A DNA stretch of 64,000 nt from Arthrobacter sp. B2a2-09 (GCF_027587375.1 NZ_JAMXIC010000004.1:133299-197298), one strand, 5' to 3'. Numbered from the stretch's first letter, positions 27,365-35,837 are shown. Translations and numbers: made by a program. The notes: generated by a model from the sequence alone, not told the origin.

Positions 27365-29200
27365 GTGGCCCACCTGCTCGGCGGTGAAAACCTCACCGTT
27401 TCGTTCGCAACCCGCACCATCCTCGACGGCGTAACCCTTGGTTTGGAGGACGGCGACAGGATCGGCATGGTCGGGCGCAACGGTGACGGCAAATCCACGC
27501 TGATGCGCTTGCTGGCATTGCGCTCGACGCCGGACTCCGGCCGCGTGACCAAACGCGGCGACGTCAATGTCGGCTACCTCGACCAGTCCGACGTGCTCGA
27601 CGGCGACCTCACGGTGGGGGCCGCGATCGTAGGCGACCAAGCCGACCACGAATGGGCCGCGAACCCCAAAATCCGGGAGATCATGGGCGGTCTCGTCGCC
27701 GACGTCGATTGGCACGCCAACGTGCATGCCCTCTCCGGCGGACAAAAGCGCAGGGTCGCCTTGGCAAAGCTCCTCATCGAGGACCACGACGTCATCATGC
27801 TCGACGAGCCCACCAACCACCTCGACGTGGAAGGCGTCGCCTGGCTCTCCCGGCACTTGAAGACCCGCTGGCGGGCCAACCAGGGCGCGTTCCTTGTGGT
27901 GACCCACGACCGTTGGTTCCTGGACGAAGTCTGCAACCGGACGTGGGAAGTGCACGACGCCATAGTGGACCCGTTCGACGGCGGCTACGCGGCATACGTG
28001 TTGGCCCGCGCCGAGCGTGACCGGAGTGCGTCCGTCGTCGAAAGCAAACGGCAACAGCTGGTCAAGAAGGAGCTGGCGTGGTTGCGCAGGGGCGCCCCGG
28101 CGCGCACCTCGAAGCCGAAGTTCCGCATAGAAGCCGCCAACGATCTGATCGCCGATGTTCCTGATCCGCGCGACTCGGTTGCCCTCAGCAAGATGGCAAC
28201 CGCCCGGCTCGGCAAGGACGTGCTGGACCTTGAAGGCGTCTCCCTGGATTTCAAGGGCGACGACGCCGGCCGGAAGCTCTTCGACGATGTCACCTTGCGC
28301 TTGGCTCCGGGGCAGCGGCTTGGGCTTGTAGGTGTCAATGGTGCCGGAAAGTCCACCCTGCTGAGGCTCCTCAACGGTGAGATCACGCCGAGTTCGGGCA
28401 AGGTCAAGCGCGGCAAGACCGTTGTCACCGCGGTGCTCAGCCAGGACGTCAAGGAGCTCGACGACGTGTCCGACCTTCGCGTGATCGAGGTCATCGAACG
28501 CGAGAAGCGCTCCTTCAGCGTTGGGGGCAAGGAATTCACGGCCGGCCAGCTCGTGGAGCAGCTCGGGTTCACGAAGGAAAAGCAGTGGACCCCCGTCACC
28601 GACCTTTCCGGTGGCGAACGGCGCCGCCTGCAGCTTTTGCGCCTGTTGGTGGGCGAACCGAACGTCCTGATGCTCGACGAACCCACCAACGACCTCGATA
28701 CGGACACCCTCGCCGCCGTCGAAGACGTCCTGGACGGCTGGCCCGGCACGCTGGTTGTTGTCAGCCACGACCGCTACCTGCTGGAACGCGTCACGGATTC
28801 CCAAATGGCACTCCTGGGCGACGGCAAGCTGCGCGGACTTCCGGGTGGCGTTGACCAGTACCTGGAATTGCGCGAAGCTGCCCTGGCGAGCGGCGCAGTG
28901 ACCGGCGGCACCTCAAGCGGAAGCAGCACCCCGACGGCGGCAAGCGGCTCAGGCGCCGCCGTTTCCGGGCCGAGCGAATCAGAGAAGCGCGAAGCCCGTA
29001 AGGACCTGAACCGGATCGACCGGCAGCTGGGCAAGATCGCGCAACAAGAAGAGAAGCTCCACGTCCAAATGGCGGCCAAGTCCCAATCCGGCGACTTCGA
29101 CGCCCTCGGCGAACTGAACACCAAGCTCCAGGAGCTCCTCGAAGAAAAAGAAGGCCTGGAGCTCGAGTGGCTTGAGGCGGCGGAGATCCTGGGGGAGTAG
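27365..29200 (+). CDS. ABC-F family ATP-binding protein (Uup/EttA type)
   Basis: A cytosolic protein with two ABC ATPase domains and no membrane segments. ABC-F proteins act on ribosomes (translation factors, antibiotic protection) or in DNA-related roles (Uup). The 611-aa product shows Walker A GRNGDGKST and GVNGAGKST, signatures LSGGQKRR and LSGGERRR, Walker B with DEPTNHLD and DEPTNDLD, an inter-domain linker (about residues 215-260) and a C-terminal charged helix hairpin ('EKREARKDLNRIDRQLGKIAQQ' region) typical of Uup. GTG start with only a weak GAAAG upstream. It follows ispE by 115 bases, a position conserved in actinobacteria. Confidence 0.92.
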   Translation: MAHLLGGENLTVSFATRTILDGVTLGLEDGDRIGMVGRNGDGKSTLMRLLALRSTPDSGRVTKRGDVNVGYLDQSDVLDGDLTVGAAIVGDQADHEWAANPKIREIMGGLVADVDWHANVHALSGGQKRRVALAKLLIEDHDVIMLDEPTNHLDVEGVAWLSRHLKTRWRANQGAFLVVTHDRWFLDEVCNRTWEVHDAIVDPFDGGYAAYVLARAERDRSASVVESKRQQLVKKELAWLRRGAPARTSKPKFRIEAANDLIADVPDPRDSVALSKMATARLGKDVLDLEGVSLDFKGDDAGRKLFDDVTLRLAPGQRLGLVGVNGAGKSTLLRLLNGEITPSSGKVKRGKTVVTAVLSQDVKELDDVSDLRVIEVIEREKRSFSVGGKEFTAGQLVEQLGFTKEKQWTPVTDLSGGERRRLQLLRLLVGEPNVLMLDEPTNDLDTDTLAAVEDVLDGWPGTLVVVSHDRYLLERVTDSQMALLGDGKLRGLPGGVDQYLELREAALASGAVTGGTSSGSSTPTAASGSGAAVSGPSESEKREARKDLNRIDRQLGKIAQQEEKLHVQMAAKSQSGDFDALGELNTKLQELLEEKEGLELEWLEAAEILGE

Positions 29201-29254
29201 GCGGGCGCCCGATGTTTCGCGACTAGTGCCTTGGGCCGGACAACGGTCCTTCGG

Positions 29255-29374
29255 CGTCGCTTAGCGCGGAGGTTCCTTCCCAAAGCTCGCAAGCTCGCTT
29301 CGGGGCCCTCGGAACGTCGCTTAGCGCGGAGGTTCCTTCCCAAAGCTCGCAAGCTCGCTTCGGGGCCCTCGGAA
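29255..29374. repeat. 60-bp tandem duplication
   Basis: Two copies (29255-29314 and 29315-29374) are identical over 60 bp. Each contains GTCGCTTAGCGCGGAGG, AAGCTCGCAAGCTCGCTTCG and GGGGCCCTCGGAA. A few bases of a third copy follow before it diverges. Confidence 0.95.
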
Positions 29375-29580
29375 CGCCGCTTCAACGCAAAGGGGCTACT
29401 CGCTCGCTGAGCGAGCTCCTAGCCCGTTGCATCGCGATGCGCTCCTTTCCGAAGAACCGCAGTCCGGCGGTTACGCGGGGCGGCGGACTTCCGGCGTCGT
29501 CCGCCAGCGGTGAGGAGTGGTCGGGGTCCGTGGAACTCAAGGCTCTGGCGGAAGACAAGGCATCGCGAACGAGCGCATCG

Positions 29581-30124
29581 GGGTGAATCCTGGGCCTGTT
29601 TCGACACCCAAATGTGCCCGCGACACAGATCGAGGAATCCGTTGCGGATTCCGGTGTCGACAGGGATCTTGCGTGTCGCGGGCACATGGGCGTTGGAACC
29701 CATGGGCGCATAGGAGTGATTCTCAAACGGAACGTTGGCAAGAGCGGTGCTGCGGGCCTTCGGGTAGGAGCGCATCTCGGTGAGTCTTGGGAGATTCGCT
29801 ACACCCGAATGGATCCTCGACTCAGAAAGAGGAATTCGATGCGCGGATTCCGGTGTCGACAGGGATTTTGCGTGTCGACAGGGCACATCTGCGTCGAAAG
29901 TCCGGGCGCGGGTCGAAGCGGTTGTTTGGTGAATCGTGGGCAGGTTTCGACACCCGAATTTGCCCTCGACTCGGAAAGAGGAATCCGATGCGCGTATTCC
30001 GGTGTCGACAGGGATTTTGCGTGTCGAGGCCGCATCGGCGTCGGAACCAATGCGCGCATCGGGGTGAATCCCAAACGGAAGATTGGCAAGAGCGGCGCTG
30101 CGGGCCTTCGGGTAGGAGCGCATC
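29581..30124. repeat. Three-unit structured repeat family (units A, B, C)
   Basis: Units at 29581-29776 (A), 29779-29928 (B) and 29929-30124 (C). Each starts like GGTGAATCNTGGGC and continues with ACACCC; all share a GGAAT...ATTCC hairpin and then GGTGTCGACAGGGAT with TTGCGTGTCG (29653-29678, 29852-29878, 30001-30027). A and C also share a 52-bp tail (29725-29776, 30073-30124) that B lacks. In unit A ATGTGCCCGCGACAC (29612-29626) pairs perfectly with GTGTCGCGGGCACAT (29673-29687), enclosing the inner stem GGAATCCG / CGGATTCC (29634-29652). Confidence 0.85.
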
Positions 30125-30194
30125 GCGAGGCATCGGGCACTGGAAGTCGCTCAGCGACTGTAGGTGTCCATTTGCCTCGTGTCTAAGCGACGGC

Positions 30195-30356
30195 GAAAGG
30201 GCCGTTGCTCCGCGGAGGCGACCGCGGACACGTGCGAAAGGGCCGTTGCTCCGCGGAGGCGACCATGGAAACGCGCGAAGGGCCGTTGCGCTGCGGAGGC
30301 GACCGCGGACACGTGCGAAAGGGCCGTTGCGCCGCGGAGGTGACCACGGAACCCGC
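30195..30356. repeat. 40/41-bp tandem array, four copies
   Basis: Copies begin at 30195, 30236, 30277 and 30317. The core is GAAAGGGCCGTTGC followed by TCCGCGGAGGCGACC and a variable GGACACGTGC-like end. Copies differ at several positions, so this is an older repeat than the 60-bp duplication. It ends 15 bases before the tetR stop codon. Confidence 0.9.
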
Positions 30357-30371
30357 GGACGTGACCGAAAT

Positions 30372-31058
30372 CTAGCCCTCGCTCCGCAGTTCCGGTTCCT
30401 TTTGCAGGCCCGTCAGGCCGTTCCATGCCAGGTTGACCAGGTGGGCGGCTACCGCGCGTTTGTCGGGCTCGCGGTGGTCCAACCACCATTGGCCGGTCAT
30501 GGCCACCATGCCTACCAGCATCTGGGCGTACATGGCGCCGTCGGCTGCGCTGAATCCGCGCCGGGAGAATTCGTCGCCGAGCAGGTCCTCCACACGGTCC
30601 GCCACGTGGGAAAGCAGGGTGGAGAAGGCGCCTTCGGGCTGGGAGGGCGGGGCATCCCGCATGAGGATCCGGAAGCCGTCGCTCCGCTCTTCGATGTAGC
30701 CAAGCAAGGCAAGGGCCGCTTGTTCAACGAGGACGCGTGGTTTGGCTTCGGCGGCGAGGGACTCGTTGATGGCGTCGAGGAGGATCCGGAATTCGAACTC
30801 CACAACCTGCGTGTAGAGGCCTTCCTTCGAGCCGAAGTGCTCGTAAATCACGGGTTTGGACACGCCTGCGGCAGCTGCGATTTCGTCAATGGTTGTGGCG
30901 TCCAGGCCGCGGGCGGCAAAGAGGCCCCGGCCTATTTCGATGAGCTGGGAGCGGCGCTGGGAGCCTGTCATCCGGGCACGTGCAACCTGGCCTGCGGGTG
31001 GGTGGTTGATCACCCTGGAACCCGTCGACTGCCGGGGAAGTCCTGTGCTGTTGCTCAC
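30372..31058 (-). CDS. TetR family transcriptional regulator
   Basis: A 228-aa product: about 30 disordered N-terminal residues, then the TetR HTH 'RSQLIEIGRGLFAARGLDATTIDEIAAAAGVSKPVIYEHFGSKEGLYTQVV' and an all-helical ligand/dimer domain. The GTG at 31058 is chosen; CATGAT six bases upstream could serve a leaderless start, and an internal ATG at 30971 would still keep the whole HTH. A TetR gene next to glmU is conserved in actinobacteria (as in mycobacteria). Ligand and targets cannot be told from the sequence. Confidence 0.88.
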   Translation of the reverse strand: MSNSTGLPRQSTGSRVINHPPAGQVARARMTGSQRRSQLIEIGRGLFAARGLDATTIDEIAAAAGVSKPVIYEHFGSKEGLYTQVVEFEFRILLDAINESLAAEAKPRVLVEQAALALLGYIEERSDGFRILMRDAPPSQPEGAFSTLLSHVADRVEDLLGDEFSRRGFSAADGAMYAQMLVGMVAMTGQWWLDHREPDKRAVAAHLVNLAWNGLTGLQKEPELRSEG

Positions 31059-31247
31059 GCATCTATCATGCCTTATGTCAAGCGTGAAGCGGCCTCGGGA
31101 GGGCCTGTCAGTACCGCTGAAAAGGACTCGGGGATGCGCCAAGTCGCGAACACCTCAATGGTCATGGCAAACTAGATTCTTGTGTGTGCGACCCGGTCAA
31201 ACGGGAACACCGCGGACCCTGCGTCCGCAAGGGTCACGTGCGCACGG

Positions 31248-31319
31248 TCCGCTCTGGTGTAATGGCAGCACCCCGGCCTTTGGAGCCGTGGAGTATAGGT
31301 TCGAATCCTATGGGCGGAA
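31248..31319 (+). tRNA. tRNA-Gln (anticodon TTG)
   Basis: A 72-base cloverleaf. The acceptor stem is TCCGCTC / GGGCGGA with one T-G pair and a T1-A72 end as usual for Gln. The D-arm contains TGGTGTAATGGCA; the anticodon loop CTTTGGA places TTG at 34-36; the T-arm is TATAGGTTCGAATCCTATG. The outermost anticodon-stem pair is a C-T mismatch. No CCA is encoded. It is the only tRNA seen in the window. Confidence 0.93.
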
Positions 31320-31473
31320 CTTGTCGGTGGTCTGCCGGCACCGCCTCTGAAGGCACTGCCTCTCCCGAAGCTGTCCACTGGCTGCGCGGAGGGCTGTGAA
31401 TCGGCAAGAGTAGGATAGAGCAGATGCCGCAGCCGGGTTCGCCCGGACGTAACCGAGCAAGGAGAGCGACTTC

Positions 31474-32982
31474 GTGAGCCCCGATACTACTGGCCCCGCC
31501 GCTGTAATTGTCCTAGCTGCCGGAGCCGGTACGCGCATGAAGTCGCGGACTCCCAAAATCCTTCACGAAATCGGCGGACGCTCCATGGTGGCGCATGCCA
31601 TCCTCGCGGCGCGTTCCATCGATCCCCAGCGGCTGGCCTTGGTGGTCCGCCACGAACGGGACCTCGTCGCCGCGCACGTTGAACTGATCGATCCCGACGC
31701 CGTCATCGTGGACCAGGATGATGTTCCAGGAACCGGACGCGCGGTGGAAGTAGCCCTTGACGCCTTGGACACGAAGGCCGAACTCAGCGGCACGGTGGTG
31801 GTCACGTACGGCGATGTGCCCCTGCTGACCGGCTCCCTTCTCTCCGAGCTTGTCGCCACGCATGAATCCGAGGGCAACGCGGTGACCGTCTTGACCGCCG
31901 TCCTCGACGACGCCAATGGTTATGGCCGCATCCTTCGTGCCGAGGACGGCACCGTGCTGGGCATCCGCGAACACAAAGACGCCAGCGACGCTGAGCGCTC
32001 CATCCGCGAGATCAACTCCGGCATCTACGCTTTTGACGCAAAGGTGCTCCGCGAGCAGCTGCACAAGGTGACCACTGAGAACATCCAGCGCGAAAAGTAC
32101 CTCACCGACGTACTCGGGCTGGCGCGCGACGCCGGAGGCCGGGTTTCCGCCGTCGTCACCGAGGACCGTTGGCAGGTGGAGGGTGCAAACGACCGCGTCC
32201 AGCTGGCCGCCCTCGGTGCCGAGCACAACCGCCGCATCATCGAGGCCTGGATGCGTGCCGGTGTCACGGTCGTTGACCCCGCCACCACGTGGATCGATTC
32301 CACCGTCACCTTGGATGAAGACGTCCGCCTCCTGCCCAACACACAGCTCCACGGCACCACCACGGTGGCGCGCGACGCCGTCGTCGGCCCCGACACGACC
32401 CTCACCGACGTTTCGGTGGGCGAAGGCGCGAAGGTGACCCGCACCCACGGCTCAGGATCCACTATCGGTGCCGGAGCCAGCGTGGGCCCGTTCACCTACC
32501 TGCGTCCCGGCACTGTCCTTGGGGAGACCGGCAAGATCGGCGCCTTCTACGAAACCAAGAACGTGACGATCGGCCGTGGTTCCAAACTGTCCCACCTCGG
32601 CTATGCCGGCGACGCCGAGATCGGCGAGGACACCAACATCGGCTGCGGCAACATCACAGCCAACTACGACGGCGAGAAGAAGCACCGCACGGTGATCGGC
32701 TCCGGCGTGCGGACCGGTTCCAACACAGTCTTCGTGGCCCCCGTAACCATTGGCGACGGCGCGTACAGCGGCGCTGGCGCCATCATCCGCAAGGACGTTC
32801 CCGCCGGAGCCCTCACCCTGAGTGTTGCTCCTCAGCGCAATGCAGAAGGCTGGGTCATCGCCAACCGGCAGGGCAGCAACTCGGCCCAGCTGGCGCAGGC
32901 TGCGCAAGCCGCGCACGGCGTCACTGCCACCCCCGATTCCTCAAGTACTCCGGCAACCACAGAAGAGGGCACAAAGGCATGA
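31474..32982 (+). CDS. glmU: Bifunctional UDP-GlcNAc pyrophosphorylase / glucosamine-1-phosphate acetyltransferase
   Basis: Makes UDP-N-acetylglucosamine from glucosamine-1-phosphate, acetyl-CoA and UTP, the precursor of peptidoglycan and other amino-sugar polymers. The 502-aa product has the N-terminal uridylyltransferase signature 'VLAAGAGTRMKSRTPKILHEIGG' and a C-terminal left-handed beta-helix with 'GCGNITANYDGEKKHRT' and 'NTVFVAPVTIGDGAYSGAGAIIRKDVPAGAL'. The GTG start has AAGGAG. The last ~25 residues are Ser/Thr-rich. The stop overlaps prs (ATGA). Its product is the likely donor source for the polysaccharide locus downstream (inference). Confidence 0.96.
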   Translation: MSPDTTGPAAVIVLAAGAGTRMKSRTPKILHEIGGRSMVAHAILAARSIDPQRLALVVRHERDLVAAHVELIDPDAVIVDQDDVPGTGRAVEVALDALDTKAELSGTVVVTYGDVPLLTGSLLSELVATHESEGNAVTVLTAVLDDANGYGRILRAEDGTVLGIREHKDASDAERSIREINSGIYAFDAKVLREQLHKVTTENIQREKYLTDVLGLARDAGGRVSAVVTEDRWQVEGANDRVQLAALGAEHNRRIIEAWMRAGVTVVDPATTWIDSTVTLDEDVRLLPNTQLHGTTTVARDAVVGPDTTLTDVSVGEGAKVTRTHGSGSTIGAGASVGPFTYLRPGTVLGETGKIGAFYETKNVTIGRGSKLSHLGYAGDAEIGEDTNIGCGNITANYDGEKKHRTVIGSGVRTGSNTVFVAPVTIGDGAYSGAGAIIRKDVPAGALTLSVAPQRNAEGWVIANRQGSNSAQLAQAAQAAHGVTATPDSSSTPATTEEGTKA

Positions 32983-33959
32983 GCGAAATTACCGCACACG
33001 GCGAGAAGAAACTAGTTCTCGCCGCCGGACGGGCGCACCCCGAGCTGGCGCAGGAAATCGCCAAGGAGCTGGAAACTGAACTCCTGCCTATCGATGCCTA
33101 CGACTTCGCGAACGGGGAAATCTATGTGCGCTCAGCGGAGAGCGTCCGTGGCACCGACGCCTTCGTCATCCAGGCGCACCCGGCCCCTCTGAACAACTGG
33201 CTCATGGAGCAGTTGATCATGATCGATTCCCTGAAGCGCGCTTCGGCGAAGCGGATCACGGTTGTTTCGCCGTTCTACCCGTACGCCCGCCAGGACAAGA
33301 AGGGCCGCGGCCGCGAGCCGATTTCCGCCCGCTTGGTGGCAGACCTCTACAAGACTGCCGGCGCGGACCGCATCATGTCCGTGGACCTGCACACGTCGCA
33401 GATCCAGGGGTTCTTTGATGGCCCCGTGGATCACCTCATGGCCATCCCGCTGCTTGCCGACTACATCCGCACCAGGGTCGAAGCGGACAACATCACCGTT
33501 GTCTCGCCGGATACCGGCCGTGTCCGCGTGGCAGAACAGTGGGCCGAGCGCCTGGGCGGCGCGCCTTTGGCGTTCGTCCACAAGAGCCGCGACCTCACGG
33601 TGCCGAACCAGGCTGTCTCGAAGACCGTCGTCGGGCAGATCGAAGGCCGCACCTGCGTCCTGATCGACGACATGATCGACACCGGTGGAACGATCTCCGG
33701 CGCTGTCCAGGTCCTCAAGAACGCCGGCGCCAAGGACGTCATCATCGCGTGCACCCACGCTGTGTTCTCCGAGCCTGCGGCGCAGCGCCTGGCCGATTCC
33801 GGTGCCCGCGAGGTTGTGGTGACCAACACCCTGCCGATTCCGGCCGACAAGCGCTTCCCGCAGCTCACGGTGCTGTCGATCGCACCACTGATTGCGCGCG
33901 CCATCCGCGAAGTGTTCGACGACGGCTCCGTCACCAGCCTTTTCGACGGCAACGCCTAA
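32979..33959 (+). CDS. prs: Ribose-phosphate pyrophosphokinase
   Basis: Makes 5-phosphoribosyl-1-pyrophosphate from ribose-5-phosphate and ATP for nucleotide, His and Trp synthesis; cytosolic. The 326-aa product shows 'FANGEIYVRSAESVRGTDAFVIQ', 'PYARQDKKGRGREPISARLVADL', 'DLHTSQIQGFF' and the PRPP-binding 'CVLIDDMIDTGGTISGA'. The ATG overlaps the glmU stop by 4 bases, so the two are translationally coupled. Confidence 0.97.
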   Translation: MSEITAHGEKKLVLAAGRAHPELAQEIAKELETELLPIDAYDFANGEIYVRSAESVRGTDAFVIQAHPAPLNNWLMEQLIMIDSLKRASAKRITVVSPFYPYARQDKKGRGREPISARLVADLYKTAGADRIMSVDLHTSQIQGFFDGPVDHLMAIPLLADYIRTRVEADNITVVSPDTGRVRVAEQWAERLGGAPLAFVHKSRDLTVPNQAVSKTVVGQIEGRTCVLIDDMIDTGGTISGAVQVLKNAGAKDVIIACTHAVFSEPAAQRLADSGAREVVVTNTLPIPADKRFPQLTVLSIAPLIARAIREVFDDGSVTSLFDGNA

Positions 33960-33983
33960 TCCCCACCCACCGGCTCGTCCCCA

Positions 33984-34049
33984 CCCAACTAACTCGCAGT
34001 TGATGTCGTTTTCGCGCGTCAAAACGACAACTAATGCGAGTCAGTTGGG
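33984..34049. repeat. 66-bp REP-like palindromic element, copy 2
   Basis: Left arm CCCAACTAACTCGCAGTTG plus ATGTCGTTTT, right arm AAAACGACAACTAATGCGAG plus TCAGTTGGG. The arms are near-perfect inverted copies, so a long cruciform or RNA hairpin is possible. It lies 24 bases after the prs stop. It matches the element at 17625-17690 in length and arm sequence. Confidence 0.85.
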
Positions 34050-34089
34050 CCGGGCAGCGGCCGTTTTCCCTTTGGCGGGACCCGGCTGC

Positions 34090-34095
34090 TAAACT
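34090..34095 (+). promoter_or_regulatory. -10 box of the rplY promoter
   Basis: TAAACT lies about 215 bases before the rplY start, so transcription would begin near 34103. A long leader would result. No convincing -35 is seen because the REP-like element ends just upstream. Confidence 0.4.
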
Positions 34096-34099
34096 CTTG

Positions 34100-34311
34100 G
34101 GGATACCTTGGCGAGGGAGAGCACATCCGGGTTAAAACCGGATTGCGGGTCTCCGTTATCGACTGGGTCTGAATCTCCTTCAACGAAGGCGGACTGAACC
34201 TGCTGCTCAGCGGCCGGCATTCCGTTGGGCGTGGAAGGTCACCACAGACCTCCGCCCTTGCTGATCGACTTGCCGGCAATTTGCCGGCGCCACAGTAATC
34301 AAGGAGTACAC
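34100..34311 (+). other. Long 5' leader of rplY, no gene seen
   Basis: About 210 bases between the probable transcription start and the rplY ATG. It contains several possible hairpins (ATCCGG...CCGGAT around 34127-34143; TTGCCGGCAATTTGCCGGC near 34270-34289). Ribosomal-protein leaders of this length are often autoregulatory; no known leader class is recognised. Confidence 0.35.
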
Positions 34312-34884
34312 ATGTCTGAGCAGAAGCTCGCAGCAGAACTGCGCACCGAATTCGGCAAGGGTTTCGCCCGCCGCGCCCGTGCAGCCGGCCAGATCCCGGC
34401 CGTCATCTACGGTCACGGCGCAGAGCCCATCCACATCAACCTGCCGGGCCGCGCCACAACCCTGGCCGTCCGCGTTTCCAACGCCCTGCTGGCCCTGGAC
34501 GTCAACGGCGAAGAGCACCTGGCCCTGGTGAAGGACATCCAGCGCGACCCGATCAAGCAGATCATCGAACACATGGACCTCCTGACCGTCCGCAAGGGCG
34601 AAAAGGTTACCGTTGACGTGGCTGTCCACATTATCGGTGAAGCTGCCATTGGCGCAGTCGCCAACCAGGAAGCCACCACGGTTTCCCTCGAAGCCGAGGC
34701 TACGAACCTGCCGACCTTCGTCGAAATCAGCATCGAAGGCCGCAAGGCCGGCGAGCACGTCCACGCTTCGGACATCGTCCTGCCGAGCGGTTCGGAACTG
34801 CTGACCGATCCCGAGACCCTCATCATCAACATCTCGGAGGCCACTTCCGAGGCCGAGGAAGAAGCAGCTCCTGCTGCCGAGTAG
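34312..34884 (+). CDS. rplY: 50S ribosomal protein L25 / general stress protein Ctc
   Basis: Binds 5S rRNA in the large ribosomal subunit. The 190-aa product is the two-domain (Ctc/TL5) form: the N-terminal L25 domain ('LAAELRTEFGKGFARRARAAGQIPAVIYGHGAEPIHINLPG') and the C-terminal TL5 beta domain, ending in an acidic tail. The ATG has AAGGAG five bases upstream; an earlier in-frame GTG at 34225 is not supported. A strong terminator follows before pth. Confidence 0.96.
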   Translation: MSEQKLAAELRTEFGKGFARRARAAGQIPAVIYGHGAEPIHINLPGRATTLAVRVSNALLALDVNGEEHLALVKDIQRDPIKQIIEHMDLLTVRKGEKVTVDVAVHIIGEAAIGAVANQEATTVSLEAEATNLPTFVEISIEGRKAGEHVHASDIVLPSGSELLTDPETLIINISEATSEAEEEAAPAAE

Positions 34885-34934
34885 TCTCTCTGTTTAGTAG
34901 TCGTTCCGACTACTTGAGGCATAAGCCTTTGCGG

Positions 34935-34972
34935 GTGGCCGGGTCCCTGAGGGGTCCCGGCCACTTCTTTTT
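34935..34972 (+). terminator. Terminator after rplY
   Basis: GTGGCCGGG plus TCCC pairs with GGGG plus TCCCGGCCAC, followed by TTCTTTTT. Confidence 0.9.
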
Positions 34973-34993
34973 CATTCCACACCCTTGATTCCC

Positions 34994-34999
34994 TAGGAT
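34994..34999 (+). promoter_or_regulatory. -10 box of leaderless promoter (pth)
   Basis: TAGGAT lies exactly six bases before the ATG at 35006, with no Shine-Dalgarno. Confidence 0.6.
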
Positions 35000-35005
35000 G
35001 ACTCC

Positions 35006-35590
35006 ATGACAGACACCTGGCTGATCGTAGGCCTTGGCAATCCCGGCGCTGAATACAGCCACAACCGCCACAACGTCGGCCAAATGGTCCTGGACGAACT
35101 TGCCTCGCGCATGGGCGGAAGCTTCAAAGCCCACAAGGCCCGGGCCCAGGTGGTGGAGGGCAGGCTCGGGATCGGCGGGCCGCGGGTGGTACTGGCGAAA
35201 CCGATGAGCTACATGAATGTTTCCGGGGGACCCGTTTCCGGGCTGGCCAGGTTCTTTGACATCGCTCCGGATCACGTGATTGCGGTCCACGACGAAATAG
35301 ATATTCCCTTCAATACCGTTAAGTTGAAGATCGGTGGTGGAGAAGGCGGGCACAACGGCCTGCGGGATATTTCCAAGGCCTTGGCTACAAAGGACTACTT
35401 GCGGGTTCGCGTGGGCGTCGGCAGGCCGCCGGGCAGGATGGACACCGCGGATTACGTTCTCAGGGATTTTGGCGCCTCCGAGAAGAAAGAGCTTCCATTC
35501 CTCCTCGATGAAGCGGCGGATGCTGTTGAGGTATTGATGACTGAAGGTTTGCTTGCCGCCCAGCAGAAGTTCCACCCCGTCAAGGCCTAA
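35006..35590 (+). CDS. pth: Peptidyl-tRNA hydrolase
   Basis: Releases tRNA from peptidyl-tRNA that drops off ribosomes; essential in most bacteria. The 194-aa product shows '[19 protein letters not shown]' with the catalytic His in NRHN, '[15 protein letters not shown]', '[12 protein letters not shown]' and '[12 protein letters not shown]'. The start is an ATG with an apparent leaderless promoter. It is the last core gene before the LuxR-type regulator array. Confidence 0.97.
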   Translation: MTDTWLIVGLGNPGAEYSHNRHNVGQMVLDELASRMGGSFKAHKARAQVVEGRLGIGGPRVVLAKPMSYMNVSGGPVSGLARFFDIAPDHVIAVHDEIDIPFNTVKLKIGGGEGGHNGLRDISKALATKDYLRVRVGVGRPPGRMDTADYVLRDFGASEKKELPFLLDEAADAVEVLMTEGLLAAQQKFHPVKA

Positions 35591-35837
35591 CGTACGGCTG
35601 CTTGGAATATGCTGAAACTGGCTGTCGCGCGACGGCGATTCCTGGCGTTCGCAGTTGACTCGTGCACACTCATTTCAGTGGTTAACAAGTACCCTGATGG
35701 TTAGTCGGCTGAGTAATTGATTCGGGCCGATCGCTATGATACTTTGCAAATCACTGCTGGGGGTGAAGAGAAATACTAAAGCAAACGACCCGCTGAACGT
35801 CACGTCCGCCAGAGCTGCGAAGGTAGCGTGATCTAAA
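35591..35837 (+). other. AT-richer intergenic region upstream of the first LAL regulator
   Basis: 247 bases, clearly less GC-rich than the surrounding genes. It contains ACTCGTGCACACTCA (about 35660-35675), GGTTAAC and AGTACCC, which resemble the CGAGTA-type half-sites found before other genes of the block. A GTGAAG/GAAGG purine stretch near the end may act as a ribosome site. No ORF or RNA is recognised. Confidence 0.4.

Larger units (their letters stand above)
29201..30371. other. 1.17-kb repeat-rich intergenic region without credible genes
   Basis: All six frames contain long open stretches because of high GC, but the predicted peptides merely repeat the DNA repeats and match nothing I recognise. 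The region holds a 60-bp direct duplication, three ~150-195-bp structured units and a 40/41-bp tandem array, listed separately. About 200 bases (29375-29580) between the first two sets show only short palindromes such as CTCGCTGAGCGAG. Confidence 0.75.

Noticed and set aside
29419..30123. Long minus-strand open frame with repeated 'IPVDTGIR'-like peptides
   Set aside because: The peptide repeats simply mirror the DNA repeat units, several other frames are open over the same bases, and there is no ribosome site or recognised domain.
30195..30356. Possible CRISPR array
   Set aside because: The units are directly adjacent, the copies are diverged, there are no unique spacers of uniform length and no cas genes.
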